64,000 bases of DNA from Sphingorhabdus sp. Alg231-15 (GTDB lineage Bacteria; Pseudomonadota; Alphaproteobacteria; Sphingomonadales; Sphingomonadaceae), in contig NZ_LT703001.1 in the NCBI RefSeq assembly GCF_900149705.1, forward strand, positions 2,784,001 through 2,848,000. The letters are read 5' to 3'. The notes under the pieces are model-generated. The model worked only from the letters and a program-made list of their open reading frames with translations, was not told the origin of the DNA and ran no database searches. Both the position numbers and the translations under genes were made by a program. Positions 49,796-57,733 of this stretch are shown here, piece after piece (position 1 is the first letter of the stretch; each line of letters opens with the position of its first letter).

Positions 49796-50788
49796 TTACC
49801 CCAGTATTTTGCGGATTTCGCGTTCGATATCATCTTCACTGAACATCCATGCTTTTTCGATGGCGGGTGAGAAGGGAACTGGCGCATAGCCTGATCCAAC
49901 ACGGCCAACCGGTCCTTTTAGTTCAGAAAATAGTTCTTCATGGATGCGTGAGGAGATTTCCGCGCCGGTGCCGAAATTCTTGACCGCTTCGTGCACGACC
50001 ACCGCAGCCTTCGTTTTGGCAACGCTCTTCAGCACTGTTTCTTCGTCAAACGGCGCGATGGTGCGTAGATCGATCACCTCGCAGGAAATACCCTCACCAG
50101 CGAGTTTTTCGGCCACAGCATGGCAGGCCCCAACCCCGCGGCTATAGGTGATCAGGCTGATGTCCGAACCCTCTCGCGGTACGGATGCCTTGCCAAGCGG
50201 CACGACATGATCTGGCGCGGGCGCTGGTCCCTTGGTGAAATAGGTTGGCGTATTCTCAATGAAGATCACCGGATTGTCGTCCATGATCGAGGAGTAGAGC
50301 AGACCATAGGCATCCGCAGGATTGGATGCGGCGACCACTTTCAATCCGGGTACGTGGGCCAGCCATGCTTCCAGCATATCACTATGCTGTCCGCCAAGGC
50401 CGGTTCCGGCGCCGGTAGTGGTACGAATGGTGAGCGGCACACTGGTTTGACCGCCGGACATGAAACGCAACTTGGCAGCATGATTGACAATCTGGTCCAT
50501 CGCTACGGTGATGAAGTTCATCAACATAATCTCGGCAACGGGTCTATAGCCGACCAGTGCCGACCCCACCGCTGCTCCGACAATCGCTTGCTCCGAAATC
50601 GGGGTCGAGCGGACGCGATCTGTACCATATTGCGCAGACAGACCAGCGGTTACTTTAAACACACCGCCGCCTTGATCGTCGGCAATATCTTCGCCCATCA
50701 GAATGACCTTGGGGTCGTCGGCCATTGCTTTGGCCATGGCCATGTTACAAGCCTGCGCGAACATGATTTCCTTTGGTGCGTCGCTCAT
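49796..50788 (-). CDS. 2-oxoacid (acetoin-type) dehydrogenase E1, beta subunit
   Basis: Transketolase-like beta subunit of 330 residues: MGEDIADDQGGGVFKVTAGLSAQYGTDRVRSTPISEQAIVGAAVGSALVGYRPVAEIM, TTTGAGTGLGGQHSDMLEAWLAHVPGLKVVAASNPADAYGLL and EVIDLRTIAPFDEETVLKSV are family hallmarks. With the alpha subunit it forms the thiamine-diphosphate decarboxylase part of pyruvate, branched-chain, or acetoin dehydrogenase complexes. Its ATG overlaps the alpha subunit stop. Confidence 0.94.
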   Translation of the reverse strand: MSDAPKEIMFAQACNMAMAKAMADDPKVILMGEDIADDQGGGVFKVTAGLSAQYGTDRVRSTPISEQAIVGAAVGSALVGYRPVAEIMLMNFITVAMDQIVNHAAKLRFMSGGQTSVPLTIRTTTGAGTGLGGQHSDMLEAWLAHVPGLKVVAASNPADAYGLLYSSIMDDNPVIFIENTPTYFTKGPAPAPDHVVPLGKASVPREGSDISLITYSRGVGACHAVAEKLAGEGISCEVIDLRTIAPFDEETVLKSVAKTKAAVVVHEAVKNFGTGAEISSRIHEELFSELKGPVGRVGSGYAPVPFSPAIEKAWMFSEDDIEREIRKILG

Positions 50789-51768
50789 GCTGCAATCTCC
50801 TCGTCCAGAACATCGATGCGATATTCGTCTCCAGGAGGATAAGGCGCGTCGAGTGCAAATTTCGCTGCTTCGTCGATAGTCGCCGCATTTTTCGCTTCAA
50901 TCGCGGCAATGTCCGCCTCGCTAATCTGCATGTCGAGTAACTGCTGACGCAGGATCGGCATCGGATCATCTTTCAGCGCCTGTTCCATCTCTGCTTCGGG
51001 GATATAATGTCCTGTATCGCCGAGCAAATGTCCGTGGAAGCGGAAGGTCATTGCCTCGATCAATGTCGGCCCGTTTCCGGCGCGTGCATATTCGACAGCC
51101 TCTTTTGCCGCAGCATACATTTCGCTGGCATCATTGCCATTGACCCGTACCGATCGCATGCCCAGACCATCGCCACGTTGTTTGATCGTTTCGGAGCTGG
51201 TCGCAAAGGCCATTGGTGTATGTTCGGAGTAAAGGTTATTCTGACAGAGAAAAATCACCGGTAACTTCCAGACTTGCGCCATGTTCAGACCTTCATGGAA
51301 CGCGCCAATATTGGATGCGCCATCACCGAAACAGCAGACTGTAACCTTGCCATCTTTTTCCAACTGGCTGGCCAGACCCAGTCCGTTGGCAATCGGAATT
51401 CCTGATCCGACAATGCCAGTCGTCACCATCACTCCGGTTTCGGGATGGGTGATATGCATCGGCCCGCCTTTGCCTTTGCAAGTTCCCGCCATTTTACCCG
51501 CAAATTCAGCCCACAAATCTTTGGATGGAATGCCTTTGGCCAATTGGTCATGTAGTCCGCGATAGATGGTGACGAGATAATCTTCCTGATTGATTGCCGC
51601 CATCATCGCGGCAGAGACAACTTCCTGCCCGCGCACGGGATAATAGACAATCTGCAACTGTCCGGCACCGATCATTTTGCGGAATTTGATATCCGATTGC
51701 ATGATCAGGTCTGCACGGGTGAAAATGTCGATCATGACATCTTTGTCTGCCATCTGTGTGTCGCTCAA
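50785..51768 (-). CDS. 2-oxoacid (acetoin-type) dehydrogenase E1, alpha subunit
   Basis: Thiamine-diphosphate alpha subunit of 327 residues. GDGASNIGAFHEGLNMAQVWKLPVIFLCQNNLYSEHTP is the TPP-binding motif (GDG to NN), with YRGLHDQLAKG and RFHGHLLGDTGHY. Overall it resembles acetoin:DCPIP oxidoreductase or pyruvate dehydrogenase alpha. ATG start with AGGAGCGAAG upstream. First of three coupled genes (alpha, beta, lipoyl). It could cleave a 2-oxoacid or an acyloin produced by the pathway; substrate unknown. Confidence 0.94.
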   Translation of the reverse strand: MSDTQMADKDVMIDIFTRADLIMQSDIKFRKMIGAGQLQIVYYPVRGQEVVSAAMMAAINQEDYLVTIYRGLHDQLAKGIPSKDLWAEFAGKMAGTCKGKGGPMHITHPETGVMVTTGIVGSGIPIANGLGLASQLEKDGKVTVCCFGDGASNIGAFHEGLNMAQVWKLPVIFLCQNNLYSEHTPMAFATSSETIKQRGDGLGMRSVRVNGNDASEMYAAAKEAVEYARAGNGPTLIEAMTFRFHGHLLGDTGHYIPEAEMEQALKDDPMPILRQQLLDMQISEADIAAIEAKNAATIDEAAKFALDAPYPPGDEYRIDVLDEEIAA

Positions 51769-51873
51769 GGCTTCGCTCCTTTAATGGTTACCCTCTGACG
51801 GGGATTTGCTTTAAAATCTACATAGCGCAGGCAGGGTTACTCGCCACTATTGTTATAGGGAGTAGGGCGGCTA

Positions 51874-52644
51874 TCAGATTGCCCCCAAGCCACTAAGATC
51901 GAGCGCTTGCGCCTGCGGAATTGTGGCCCAGAATTCCGGATCATGACCATAGAAAATCCGCGCTCCGTCTCGTCGTAACTGCGAGAGTTTCTCCAGAGAT
52001 CCGCGATACTGATCCACATTGTAGCAATGATCGGGGAGGTGCATCTCATCCAGAGAACGCCGCATATTACAACAATCGGCAGCGAGCACCGCTTCGCCGG
52101 TGGCTGTCTTTACCCGTACTGATTGGTGGCCGGGGGTGTGGCCGGCTGTTGGAAAAATTATAACGGTGCCGTCCCCAAATAGATCATGATCTCCGGCGAT
52201 ACGCTTGACCGGCTGACCCGTGTCAAAATCTTGTAAGTCATAGGCGGTGTCTTCTCCAGTCTTCCCAAAATCCCATTCAGGTCCCTGCACGATGACCGTC
52301 GCGTCGGGGATCAGGGCATTGCCACCGGCATGATCAATATGGAGATGGGAGTTGATCACATAGTCGATCCGTGCCGGATCAATTTCCAGGGCGCGTAACC
52401 GGTCAGCAACGCATTCCCCCTCCGGCATATCGACAATTTTACCGAGTCCTTTTTCCATTCCAACGAACCGGTCGCTGAAACCGGTATCGAACAGAACCAG
52501 ACCTTTGGGATGATCGATCAGGAATACGCAGGCTGGCACTTTCGCTTTGCCCGGCTCGCCATCCAGAAAAAAGCTCATCGGCAGGGTAATATACCCGCAG
52601 GTAAATGCGTAGAGCAATATGCCTTCATCGTTACTTGTTCTCAT
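51874..52644 (-). CDS. Metallo-beta-lactamase fold hydrolase, AHL-lactonase type
   Basis: Zinc hydrolase of 256 residues with the motif SHLHIDHAGG (H100, H102, D104, H105), FPTAGHTPGHQS (another His) and LAADC, and a lid region near the N-terminus as in the AttM/AiiB quorum-quenching lactonases. It should open lactones; a pathway lactone or an acyl-homoserine lactone are both possible. The ATG chosen follows GGAGGAGA; an upstream start adds ten residues not needed. The gene lies about 100 bases before the E1 alpha gene, near the LuxR regulator. Confidence 0.91.
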   Translation of the reverse strand: MRTSNDEGILLYAFTCGYITLPMSFFLDGEPGKAKVPACVFLIDHPKGLVLFDTGFSDRFVGMEKGLGKIVDMPEGECVADRLRALEIDPARIDYVINSHLHIDHAGGNALIPDATVIVQGPEWDFGKTGEDTAYDLQDFDTGQPVKRIAGDHDLFGDGTVIIFPTAGHTPGHQSVRVKTATGEAVLAADCCNMRRSLDEMHLPDHCYNVDQYRGSLEKLSQLRRDGARIFYGHDPEFWATIPQAQALDLSGLGAI

Positions 52645-52663
52645 TCTGGTTCTCCTCCCATCA

Positions 52664-53656
52664 TTATTGGGCATTATCTGATGTAGATGCCTGTGATCTT
52701 ACAGCCAGTGTCTGGGCCGTGCTTGTCACCGAATATAAAGTTTCCATCCCCGGCCGTGCGCCGCCGCCAACGATTGTAACGCTGCCCGATATCTCCTGGT
52801 CGCTGACCGCAAAGCCATGACGTGGCTGATTGATCGGCTCTCCGACAGACCATTGCAATGTTTCAAGATCCAATATGTCATGATCGACAAAAACTCTCCC
52901 TGCGCTGAGCGATTCTCCGCCAAATATATGCAGGTTATTGTTGCTGACAAAAGCGCCATGCCCACCGCGCCCTTGCGGCATATTCGGTAGTTTTCCCCAG
53001 CGATCTTCGGTCAAATGATAAACATCGACCTGCTTCATTTCGCTGCCAAATTCGGCGCTGCGTCCGCCGGTCACATAGAGCAAGGGGCCAGAACGGCCGA
53101 TGGCATGGGAATGGCGCGCGGTCGGCATCGACGACAGCGCCAACCACGTCTTGTCGGCAATATCGTAGCGCCACATAGTGTCGAGATCCTGCCCGTCATC
53201 CTGGCCGCCAATCAGATAAAGCGCGCCGCCAAAATGGGTCATCGCGTGTTGGCCGATCGGATGAGGCAGTTTGCTGATTTCGGTCCAAATGCCGGTGTCG
53301 GGATCATAACGGAAGAGACCGGCTGCTTTGTCCGTCTCAAACGGCAGTGCGACATATCCCCCCGATGCATAGACATGCTGGTCATCTGCGGCCATTGCTA
53401 CATGATGCAGCGCCCGCGGAAGCTCGCCGCAGTCCGACCAGCCGTTTGATTCTAAATCCAGCGTTTCGCAGCTGTCCAATACTCGGAACAGTCCGATCCC
53501 ACCCGCGACATAGAGTTTTCCATTCAGTGTTGCCGCGTGAATTTCAGAACGCGCTTCACGCATTCCATCATTCCAACCAAGAAATGCGCGGGCCAGAAAA
53601 CCGGCTCCAACAAGAAGAAGGAAAAACAAAACGGTGGAGGCAATGAATCGCTTCAT
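52664..53656 (-). CDS. Membrane-anchored Kelch-repeat protein
   Basis: Protein of 330 residues: an N-terminal signal anchor MKRFIASTVLFFLLLVGAGFLARAFL, then about five or six Kelch repeats (LNGKLYVAGGIG, DQHVYASGGYV, GGALYLIGGQDD, SGPLLYVTGGRS, NNNLHIFGGESL, SGSVTIVGGGA) forming a beta-propeller outside the cytoplasm. Kelch propellers bind proteins or sugars; some act as mutarotases or oxidases. No catalytic residue is evident. It lies upstream of the lactonase-type gene with a 19-base gap and is divergent from the reductase. Confidence 0.9.
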   Translation of the reverse strand: MKRFIASTVLFFLLLVGAGFLARAFLGWNDGMREARSEIHAATLNGKLYVAGGIGLFRVLDSCETLDLESNGWSDCGELPRALHHVAMAADDQHVYASGGYVALPFETDKAAGLFRYDPDTGIWTEISKLPHPIGQHAMTHFGGALYLIGGQDDGQDLDTMWRYDIADKTWLALSSMPTARHSHAIGRSGPLLYVTGGRSAEFGSEMKQVDVYHLTEDRWGKLPNMPQGRGGHGAFVSNNNLHIFGGESLSAGRVFVDHDILDLETLQWSVGEPINQPRHGFAVSDQEISGSVTIVGGGARPGMETLYSVTSTAQTLAVRSQASTSDNAQ

Positions 53657-53727
53657 GCAAACGATATGCCATAGATTCGGAAATTCGCTACCCCCTTGGC
53701 TGCTATCAAAGCTGCCAGTTATCTCTT

Positions 53728-53738
53728 GGACCGTCCGT
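53728..53738. promoter_or_regulatory. Degenerate copy of the GG[TA]CCGAAC[GC]G motif
   Basis: GGACCGTCCGT matches eight of eleven positions and lies 40 bases before the reductase start, in a fourth divergent promoter region. Weak alone; listed because of position. Confidence 0.3.
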
Positions 53739-53778
53739 GATCTATCAAGCTGCTCATAAAGCGTAACGGGAGAAGATA

Positions 53779-54780
53779 ATGACCGACAACAGACAGTGGC
53801 TGATTAATGGACGTCCAAAAGGCCGCGGGCTGGTGGATGATGATTTCAAGAAAGTCGTGACACCGGTCCCTGAGGTTGCCGAAGGTCATGTGCTGGTCAA
53901 AAATGAGATACTCGGCTTCGATCCTGCGCAAAAAGGCTGGATGGAAAATATAGGTGGCTATGTTGCGCCAACCGAAATTGGTGAAGTGATGCGGGGGAGC
54001 GGTGTTGGAACCGTCGTCGAGTCCCGCGATTCGAGATTTGCAGCCGGTGACAAGGTTATGGGCATGCTGCGCTGGCAGGATTATGCCATGATTCCTGGTA
54101 GTGAACTGAACAAAATACCAGATGATGACTTGCTGGGTGCCAATTTGGGCGCGCTCGGAACAACTGGTATGACCGCTTATTTCGGTCTGCTCAAACATGG
54201 CCGACCACAACCGGGTGATACACTGGTGGTTTCGGGAGCGGCAGGAGCAACAGGATCCATGGTGGGTCAGATCGGCAAGATCGCCGGATGCCGGACCATT
54301 GGCATCGCTGGCGGTAAGGAAAAATGTGACTGGCTGACGCAGGATGTCGGTTATGATCATGCGATTGATTATAAAAATGACGATGTTCGCGCAAAGCTGA
54401 AAGAGCTTTGCAACCAATCGATTAATGTCTTTTATGACAATGTTGGCGGCAGCATATTGAACGACGCGCTTTCGCAAATTGCGATGCACGCGCGCGTTGT
54501 GATTTGCGGCGGTATTTCTCGCTATGAAAAAGGCGATATGCCCGCTGGTCCGGAAAATTACTTTAATCTGATCTTCAAGCGGGGAACGATGTCGGGATTT
54601 ATCGTCCTTGATTACATGAGTGAATATCCAGAAGCGCAAAAACGGATGCGTCAGTGGATCAAGGAAGGTAAAATTACATTCAAGGAAGATATTCAGGAAG
54701 GCTTTGACAATATTCCCGATACCTTGAAGCGGCTGTTTGCAGGCCAGAACTTTGGTAAGCAAATGTTGCGGCTGGACTGA
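53779..54780 (+). CDS. PTGR-like NADP-dependent oxidoreductase, second copy
   Basis: Medium-chain reductase of 333 residues, typical length: RQWLINGRPKGRGLVDDDF, ILGFDPAQKGWM, GALGTTGMTAYFGLL, SGAAGATGSMVGQIGKIAGCRTIGIAGGKEKC (nucleotide-binding), NVFYDNVGGSILNDAL and CGGISRYEKG. It should use NADPH to reduce an enone or enoyl compound. A GGAGAAG ribosome site precedes the ATG. First gene of a plus-strand run with two acyl-CoA dehydrogenases; a closer homologue is the third copy near 61.4 kb. Confidence 0.93.
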   Translation: MTDNRQWLINGRPKGRGLVDDDFKKVVTPVPEVAEGHVLVKNEILGFDPAQKGWMENIGGYVAPTEIGEVMRGSGVGTVVESRDSRFAAGDKVMGMLRWQDYAMIPGSELNKIPDDDLLGANLGALGTTGMTAYFGLLKHGRPQPGDTLVVSGAAGATGSMVGQIGKIAGCRTIGIAGGKEKCDWLTQDVGYDHAIDYKNDDVRAKLKELCNQSINVFYDNVGGSILNDALSQIAMHARVVICGGISRYEKGDMPAGPENYFNLIFKRGTMSGFIVLDYMSEYPEAQKRMRQWIKEGKITFKEDIQEGFDNIPDTLKRLFAGQNFGKQMLRLD

Positions 54781-54877
54781 CGGGCGATTGGACGGGTTCT
54801 GCCCTCATGCTAACTATTTGCGCAGTGCCAGCCCTTCGCCGTCTGCAATATGACTGTTTGATTACGAGAGGCAAATT

Positions 54878-56089
54878 ATGAGCGATCTGGAACAATTTCG
54901 CGCTGAAACACGGGCTTGGTTGGCAGAAAACTGCCCGGAAGAAATGCGCGATGGCGACATTACCGCAGAGAATCAGTGTTGGGGCGGCCGTCAATGGGAG
55001 TTCCAGTCCGACGCTCAGAAGCGCTGGTTCGAAGCTGCTTTGGCCAAAGGCTATACGGTTCCAACCTGGCCCAAGGAATATGGCGGCGCTGGACTGTCAA
55101 CGGATGAAGCGAAGATTCTGACGGAAGAGCGCGACCGGATCAACGCACGCAAACCGCTCAGCAATTTCGGCATATCGATGCTCGGCCCCGCTTTGCTCGC
55201 CTTTGGTACGCACGAACAGAAATTAATGCATTTGGGCGGGATCGCACGTGGTGAAATCCGCTGGTGCCAAGGCTATTCGGAGCCGGGCGCTGGTTCTGAC
55301 CTCGCGTCGCTCAAAACCAAATGTGAAGATAAGGGCAACCACTGGCTGATCAACGGCCAGAAAATCTGGACGTCCAATGCCGATATCTCTGACTGGATAT
55401 TCTGTCTGGTCCGCACCGATTTTGATGCGCCGAAACATAAGGGCATTACCTTCATCCTGATGGATATGGCGAGTGAGGGGATTAGCGTGAAGCCGATCAT
55501 CCTTATCTCCGGTCATTCGCCCTTTTGCGAGACTTTCTTTGATGATGTGAAAGTGCCGAAAGCTTATGGCGACGATAATCTGTCGGTTGTTGGCGAAGTC
55601 AATCGCGGCTGGGACGTGGCGAAAAACCTGTTGGTACATGAGCGCGGTATGTTGGGCACGATGTCGCCGCTGCGGGGCGCTACCGGACCCGAAAATCTGG
55701 GCGGCTATGCTGCAGGCGAAATCGGCGTCGATGCAACGGGGCGGCTTGATGACCCATCCTTGCGGCAAAAAATTGCGCAGGCCGAGATTGATGACTGGGC
55801 TTATAACTTGACGGTTGAACGGATGAATGACGAGGCTAATGCCGGAAATGGATTGGGCGCAAAATCATCCATGCTGAAATATACGGCGTCTGAACTGACC
55901 AAGAAGGGCAGTCAGCTGCGTATGGATATTGCCGGAACCGAGGCCGCGACCATTGGTCCGGATGGCATTGAATATGGGAGCCTCGCCAATACGTGGCTCT
56001 ATAACCGCGCTTATTCCATCCTTGGCGGCACGACCGAAGTTCAACTCAACATCATTTCCAAGCGCGTCTTGGAATTGCCCAGCGCGTAA
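54878..56089 (+). CDS. Acyl-CoA dehydrogenase, ChsE/FadE-like partner A
   Basis: Flavoprotein subunit of 403 residues: WCQGYSEPGAGSDLASLKTKCEDKGNHWLINGQKIWTSNADISDWIFCLVRT and RAYSILGGTTEVQLNIISKRVLELP. The arrangement resembles the large acyl-CoA dehydrogenase subunits of steroid and bile-acid catabolism, which form alpha2-beta2 heterotetramers with a shorter partner encoded beside them. The gap to the next acyl-CoA dehydrogenase gene is 14 bases. Start at ATG after GAGAGGCA. It would desaturate the CoA ester of a side chain; heteromer formation is inferred from context. Confidence 0.92.
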   Translation: MSDLEQFRAETRAWLAENCPEEMRDGDITAENQCWGGRQWEFQSDAQKRWFEAALAKGYTVPTWPKEYGGAGLSTDEAKILTEERDRINARKPLSNFGISMLGPALLAFGTHEQKLMHLGGIARGEIRWCQGYSEPGAGSDLASLKTKCEDKGNHWLINGQKIWTSNADISDWIFCLVRTDFDAPKHKGITFILMDMASEGISVKPIILISGHSPFCETFFDDVKVPKAYGDDNLSVVGEVNRGWDVAKNLLVHERGMLGTMSPLRGATGPENLGGYAAGEIGVDATGRLDDPSLRQKIAQAEIDDWAYNLTVERMNDEANAGNGLGAKSSMLKYTASELTKKGSQLRMDIAGTEAATIGPDGIEYGSLANTWLYNRAYSILGGTTEVQLNIISKRVLELPSA

Positions 56090-56103
56090 AAGGCGAGATA
56101 GAT

Positions 56104-57243
56104 ATGTCCCTAATTCTCACCGAAGAACAGGAAATGCTGCAAGATGCAGCCAATGGTTTTTTGACCGAAAACGCACCCGTTACTGCGTTTCGTGAGATCA
56201 GGGATAGTAAGAATCCAGACGGCTTTTGCAGGGATTTGTGGAAAGAAATGGCCGATATGGGCTGGGCCGGAATCATCGTGGATGAAGAATTTGGCGGCAG
56301 CGAATTTGGCTATGTCGGCGCGGGCGTTCTCGCCGAACAAATGGGCCGGAACCTTACCGCATCTCCGTTTTTTTCGACTTCTGTTCTGGGTGCAACTGCA
56401 GTTCAGCGCTATGGAACAGACAAACAGAAAGAGCAGCATCTGGGTTCGATTTGTGATGGCTCCGCTCTCTTCGCATTGGCCGTCGACGAAGGACCGCGCC
56501 ACCGGCCCGAGCATATCGAATTTGCCGCTACACCGCATGGTAACGGCTATAAGTTGTCCGGCGCCAAGACATTTGTCGCGGACGGCCATGTCGCCGATAA
56601 ACTGATTATCGCGGCTCGCACTTCGGGTGAAGCCAATGACCCATCGGGTATCACATTATTTCTGGTCGATGCAGATGCCGAAGAGATTGATCGCACCCAC
56701 ACACCGATGATCGACAGTCGCAATGCTGCAAATATCAAGGTTGATGGCCTAGAGGTCACCGGCGATGACATATTGGGTGAAGTCGACGGCGGCTATGAAG
56801 CCCTCGAAGGAATTTTAGCTGCCGGGCGCGCCGTATTGGGCGCGGAAATGTCAGGATCGTCGCAACAGGCTTTTTCTATTACCACTGACTATCTGAAAGA
56901 GCGCGAGCAATTTGGCCAGAAAATCGGTTCGTTCCAAGGGCTACAGCATCGCGCGGCCCATCTTGCGACCGAGATTGAGATGACCAAATCAGCTGTCCTG
57001 AAATCGTTGCAATTGCTCGACGATGATTTTGAAAGTGCATCGGCTACCTGTTCAATGGCAAAAGCCAAATCGGGCATGACCGCCCAGCTGTCCACTCAGG
57101 AAGCGATCCAGATGCATGGCGGCATTGGCGTGACCGACGAATATGATGTCGGGCTTTATTTCAAGCGCGTCCATGTCGCGCAGCAAATGTTTGGCGACGC
57201 CGGTTTCCATGCAGATCGGTTAGCGAAGCGGTCGGGCTATTGA
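56104..57243 (+). CDS. Acyl-CoA dehydrogenase, ChsE/FadE-like partner B
   Basis: Flavoprotein subunit of 379 residues: MGWAGIIVDEEFGGSEFGYVGAGVLAEQMGRN, FALAVDEGPRHRPEHIEFAA (the FAD segment is atypical, lacking the usual TEPxxGSD), EREQFGQKIGSFQGLQHRAAHL, and AIQMHGGIGVTDEYDVGLYFKR. The weakly conserved middle domain is typical of the second subunit in heteromeric acyl-CoA dehydrogenases. It should work with the preceding gene product. Ends 16 bases from the convergent ketosteroid isomerase gene. Confidence 0.92.
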   Translation: MSLILTEEQEMLQDAANGFLTENAPVTAFREIRDSKNPDGFCRDLWKEMADMGWAGIIVDEEFGGSEFGYVGAGVLAEQMGRNLTASPFFSTSVLGATAVQRYGTDKQKEQHLGSICDGSALFALAVDEGPRHRPEHIEFAATPHGNGYKLSGAKTFVADGHVADKLIIAARTSGEANDPSGITLFLVDADAEEIDRTHTPMIDSRNAANIKVDGLEVTGDDILGEVDGGYEALEGILAAGRAVLGAEMSGSSQQAFSITTDYLKEREQFGQKIGSFQGLQHRAAHLATEIEMTKSAVLKSLQLLDDDFESASATCSMAKAKSGMTAQLSTQEAIQMHGGIGVTDEYDVGLYFKRVHVAQQMFGDAGFHADRLAKRSGY

Positions 57244-57259
57244 GTGATAAAAGAGCGAT

Positions 57260-57640
57260 CTAACCTTCGTTCATTGTAATATTGGATGGGCCAAAATGCG
57301 CCGTCATTTTTTCAACTTTACCGGCTTCATCAAATTCAAAAATGTCGATCACTTCGACGATCAGAACCTTGCCGCCCCCCTGACCAATCTCCGCACGAAA
57401 CGGGAAGGCCGCAGTCTCTGCGCTTATTCTGATACTGTCAGTCAGTTCAACTTTCGCGCCGCCAGAAAAAGCATTCTGATAAAAGGTCAGGATATCGGCG
57501 CCCGTTTTCGGTTCGGTGCCAGCAGGGTCCTCAACCGCGGCATTGTCCGCATAAAGATCCATCACCGCATGCATGTCACCAGCATTAATCGCGGCCAAAT
57601 AACGATTGACGATATCGGTTATATGTTGGGGTGTTGGCAT
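57260..57640 (-). CDS. Ketosteroid isomerase (steroid delta-isomerase)
   Basis: NTF2-fold enzyme of 126 residues that closely follows Comamonas delta-5-3-ketosteroid isomerase: it begins MPTPQHITDIVNRYLAAINAGD, then YADNAAVEDPAGTEPKTG and VEVIDIFEFDEAGKVEKM. All three catalytic residues fall at the classic numbers, Y14, D38 and D99. It moves a C5-C6 double bond of a 3-oxosteroid, or an equivalent enone, into conjugation. The ATG with AGGAAGC upstream is chosen; a longer open frame upstream is antisense to the SDR promoter. It is the only minus-strand gene in the right-hand module, divergent from the SDR. Confidence 0.9.
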   Translation of the reverse strand: MPTPQHITDIVNRYLAAINAGDMHAVMDLYADNAAVEDPAGTEPKTGADILTFYQNAFSGGAKVELTDSIRISAETAAFPFRAEIGQGGGKVLIVEVIDIFEFDEAGKVEKMTAHFGPSNITMNEG

Positions 57641-57683
57641 CGGGCTTCCTTTCTGAAGAACAGGATGAATAATAGAGGCGCAT

Positions 57684-57695
57684 GGTCCGAACCGG
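57684..57695. promoter_or_regulatory. GGTCCGAACCGG motif, copy 3
   Basis: Matches the GG[TA]CCGAAC[GC]G pattern of copies 1 and 2. It lies in the 93-base gap between the divergent ketosteroid isomerase and SDR genes, about 40 bases from each start. Confidence 0.5.
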
Positions 57696-57699
57696 CGTC

Positions 57700-57717
57700 T
57701 CCCTAATTTGATAGGGA
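57700..57717. promoter_or_regulatory. Inverted repeat TCCCTA-N6-TAGGGA
   Basis: Perfect 6-bp arms around ATTTGA, five bases from the preceding motif and 17 bases before the SDR start codon. It could be an operator over the SDR promoter or a 5-prime leader hairpin; only one copy was seen. Confidence 0.4.
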
Positions 57718-57733
57718 TTTGAGGAGACAATAC

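Noticed and set aside
51874-52644. Naming the metallo-beta-lactamase a true acyl-homoserine lactonase
   Set aside because: The metal motif supports lactonase type only; substrate cannot be read, so no gene name is given.
53719-54762. 347-codon open frame opposite the PTGR-like reductase
   Set aside because: Opposite a textbook reductase gene and without family features.
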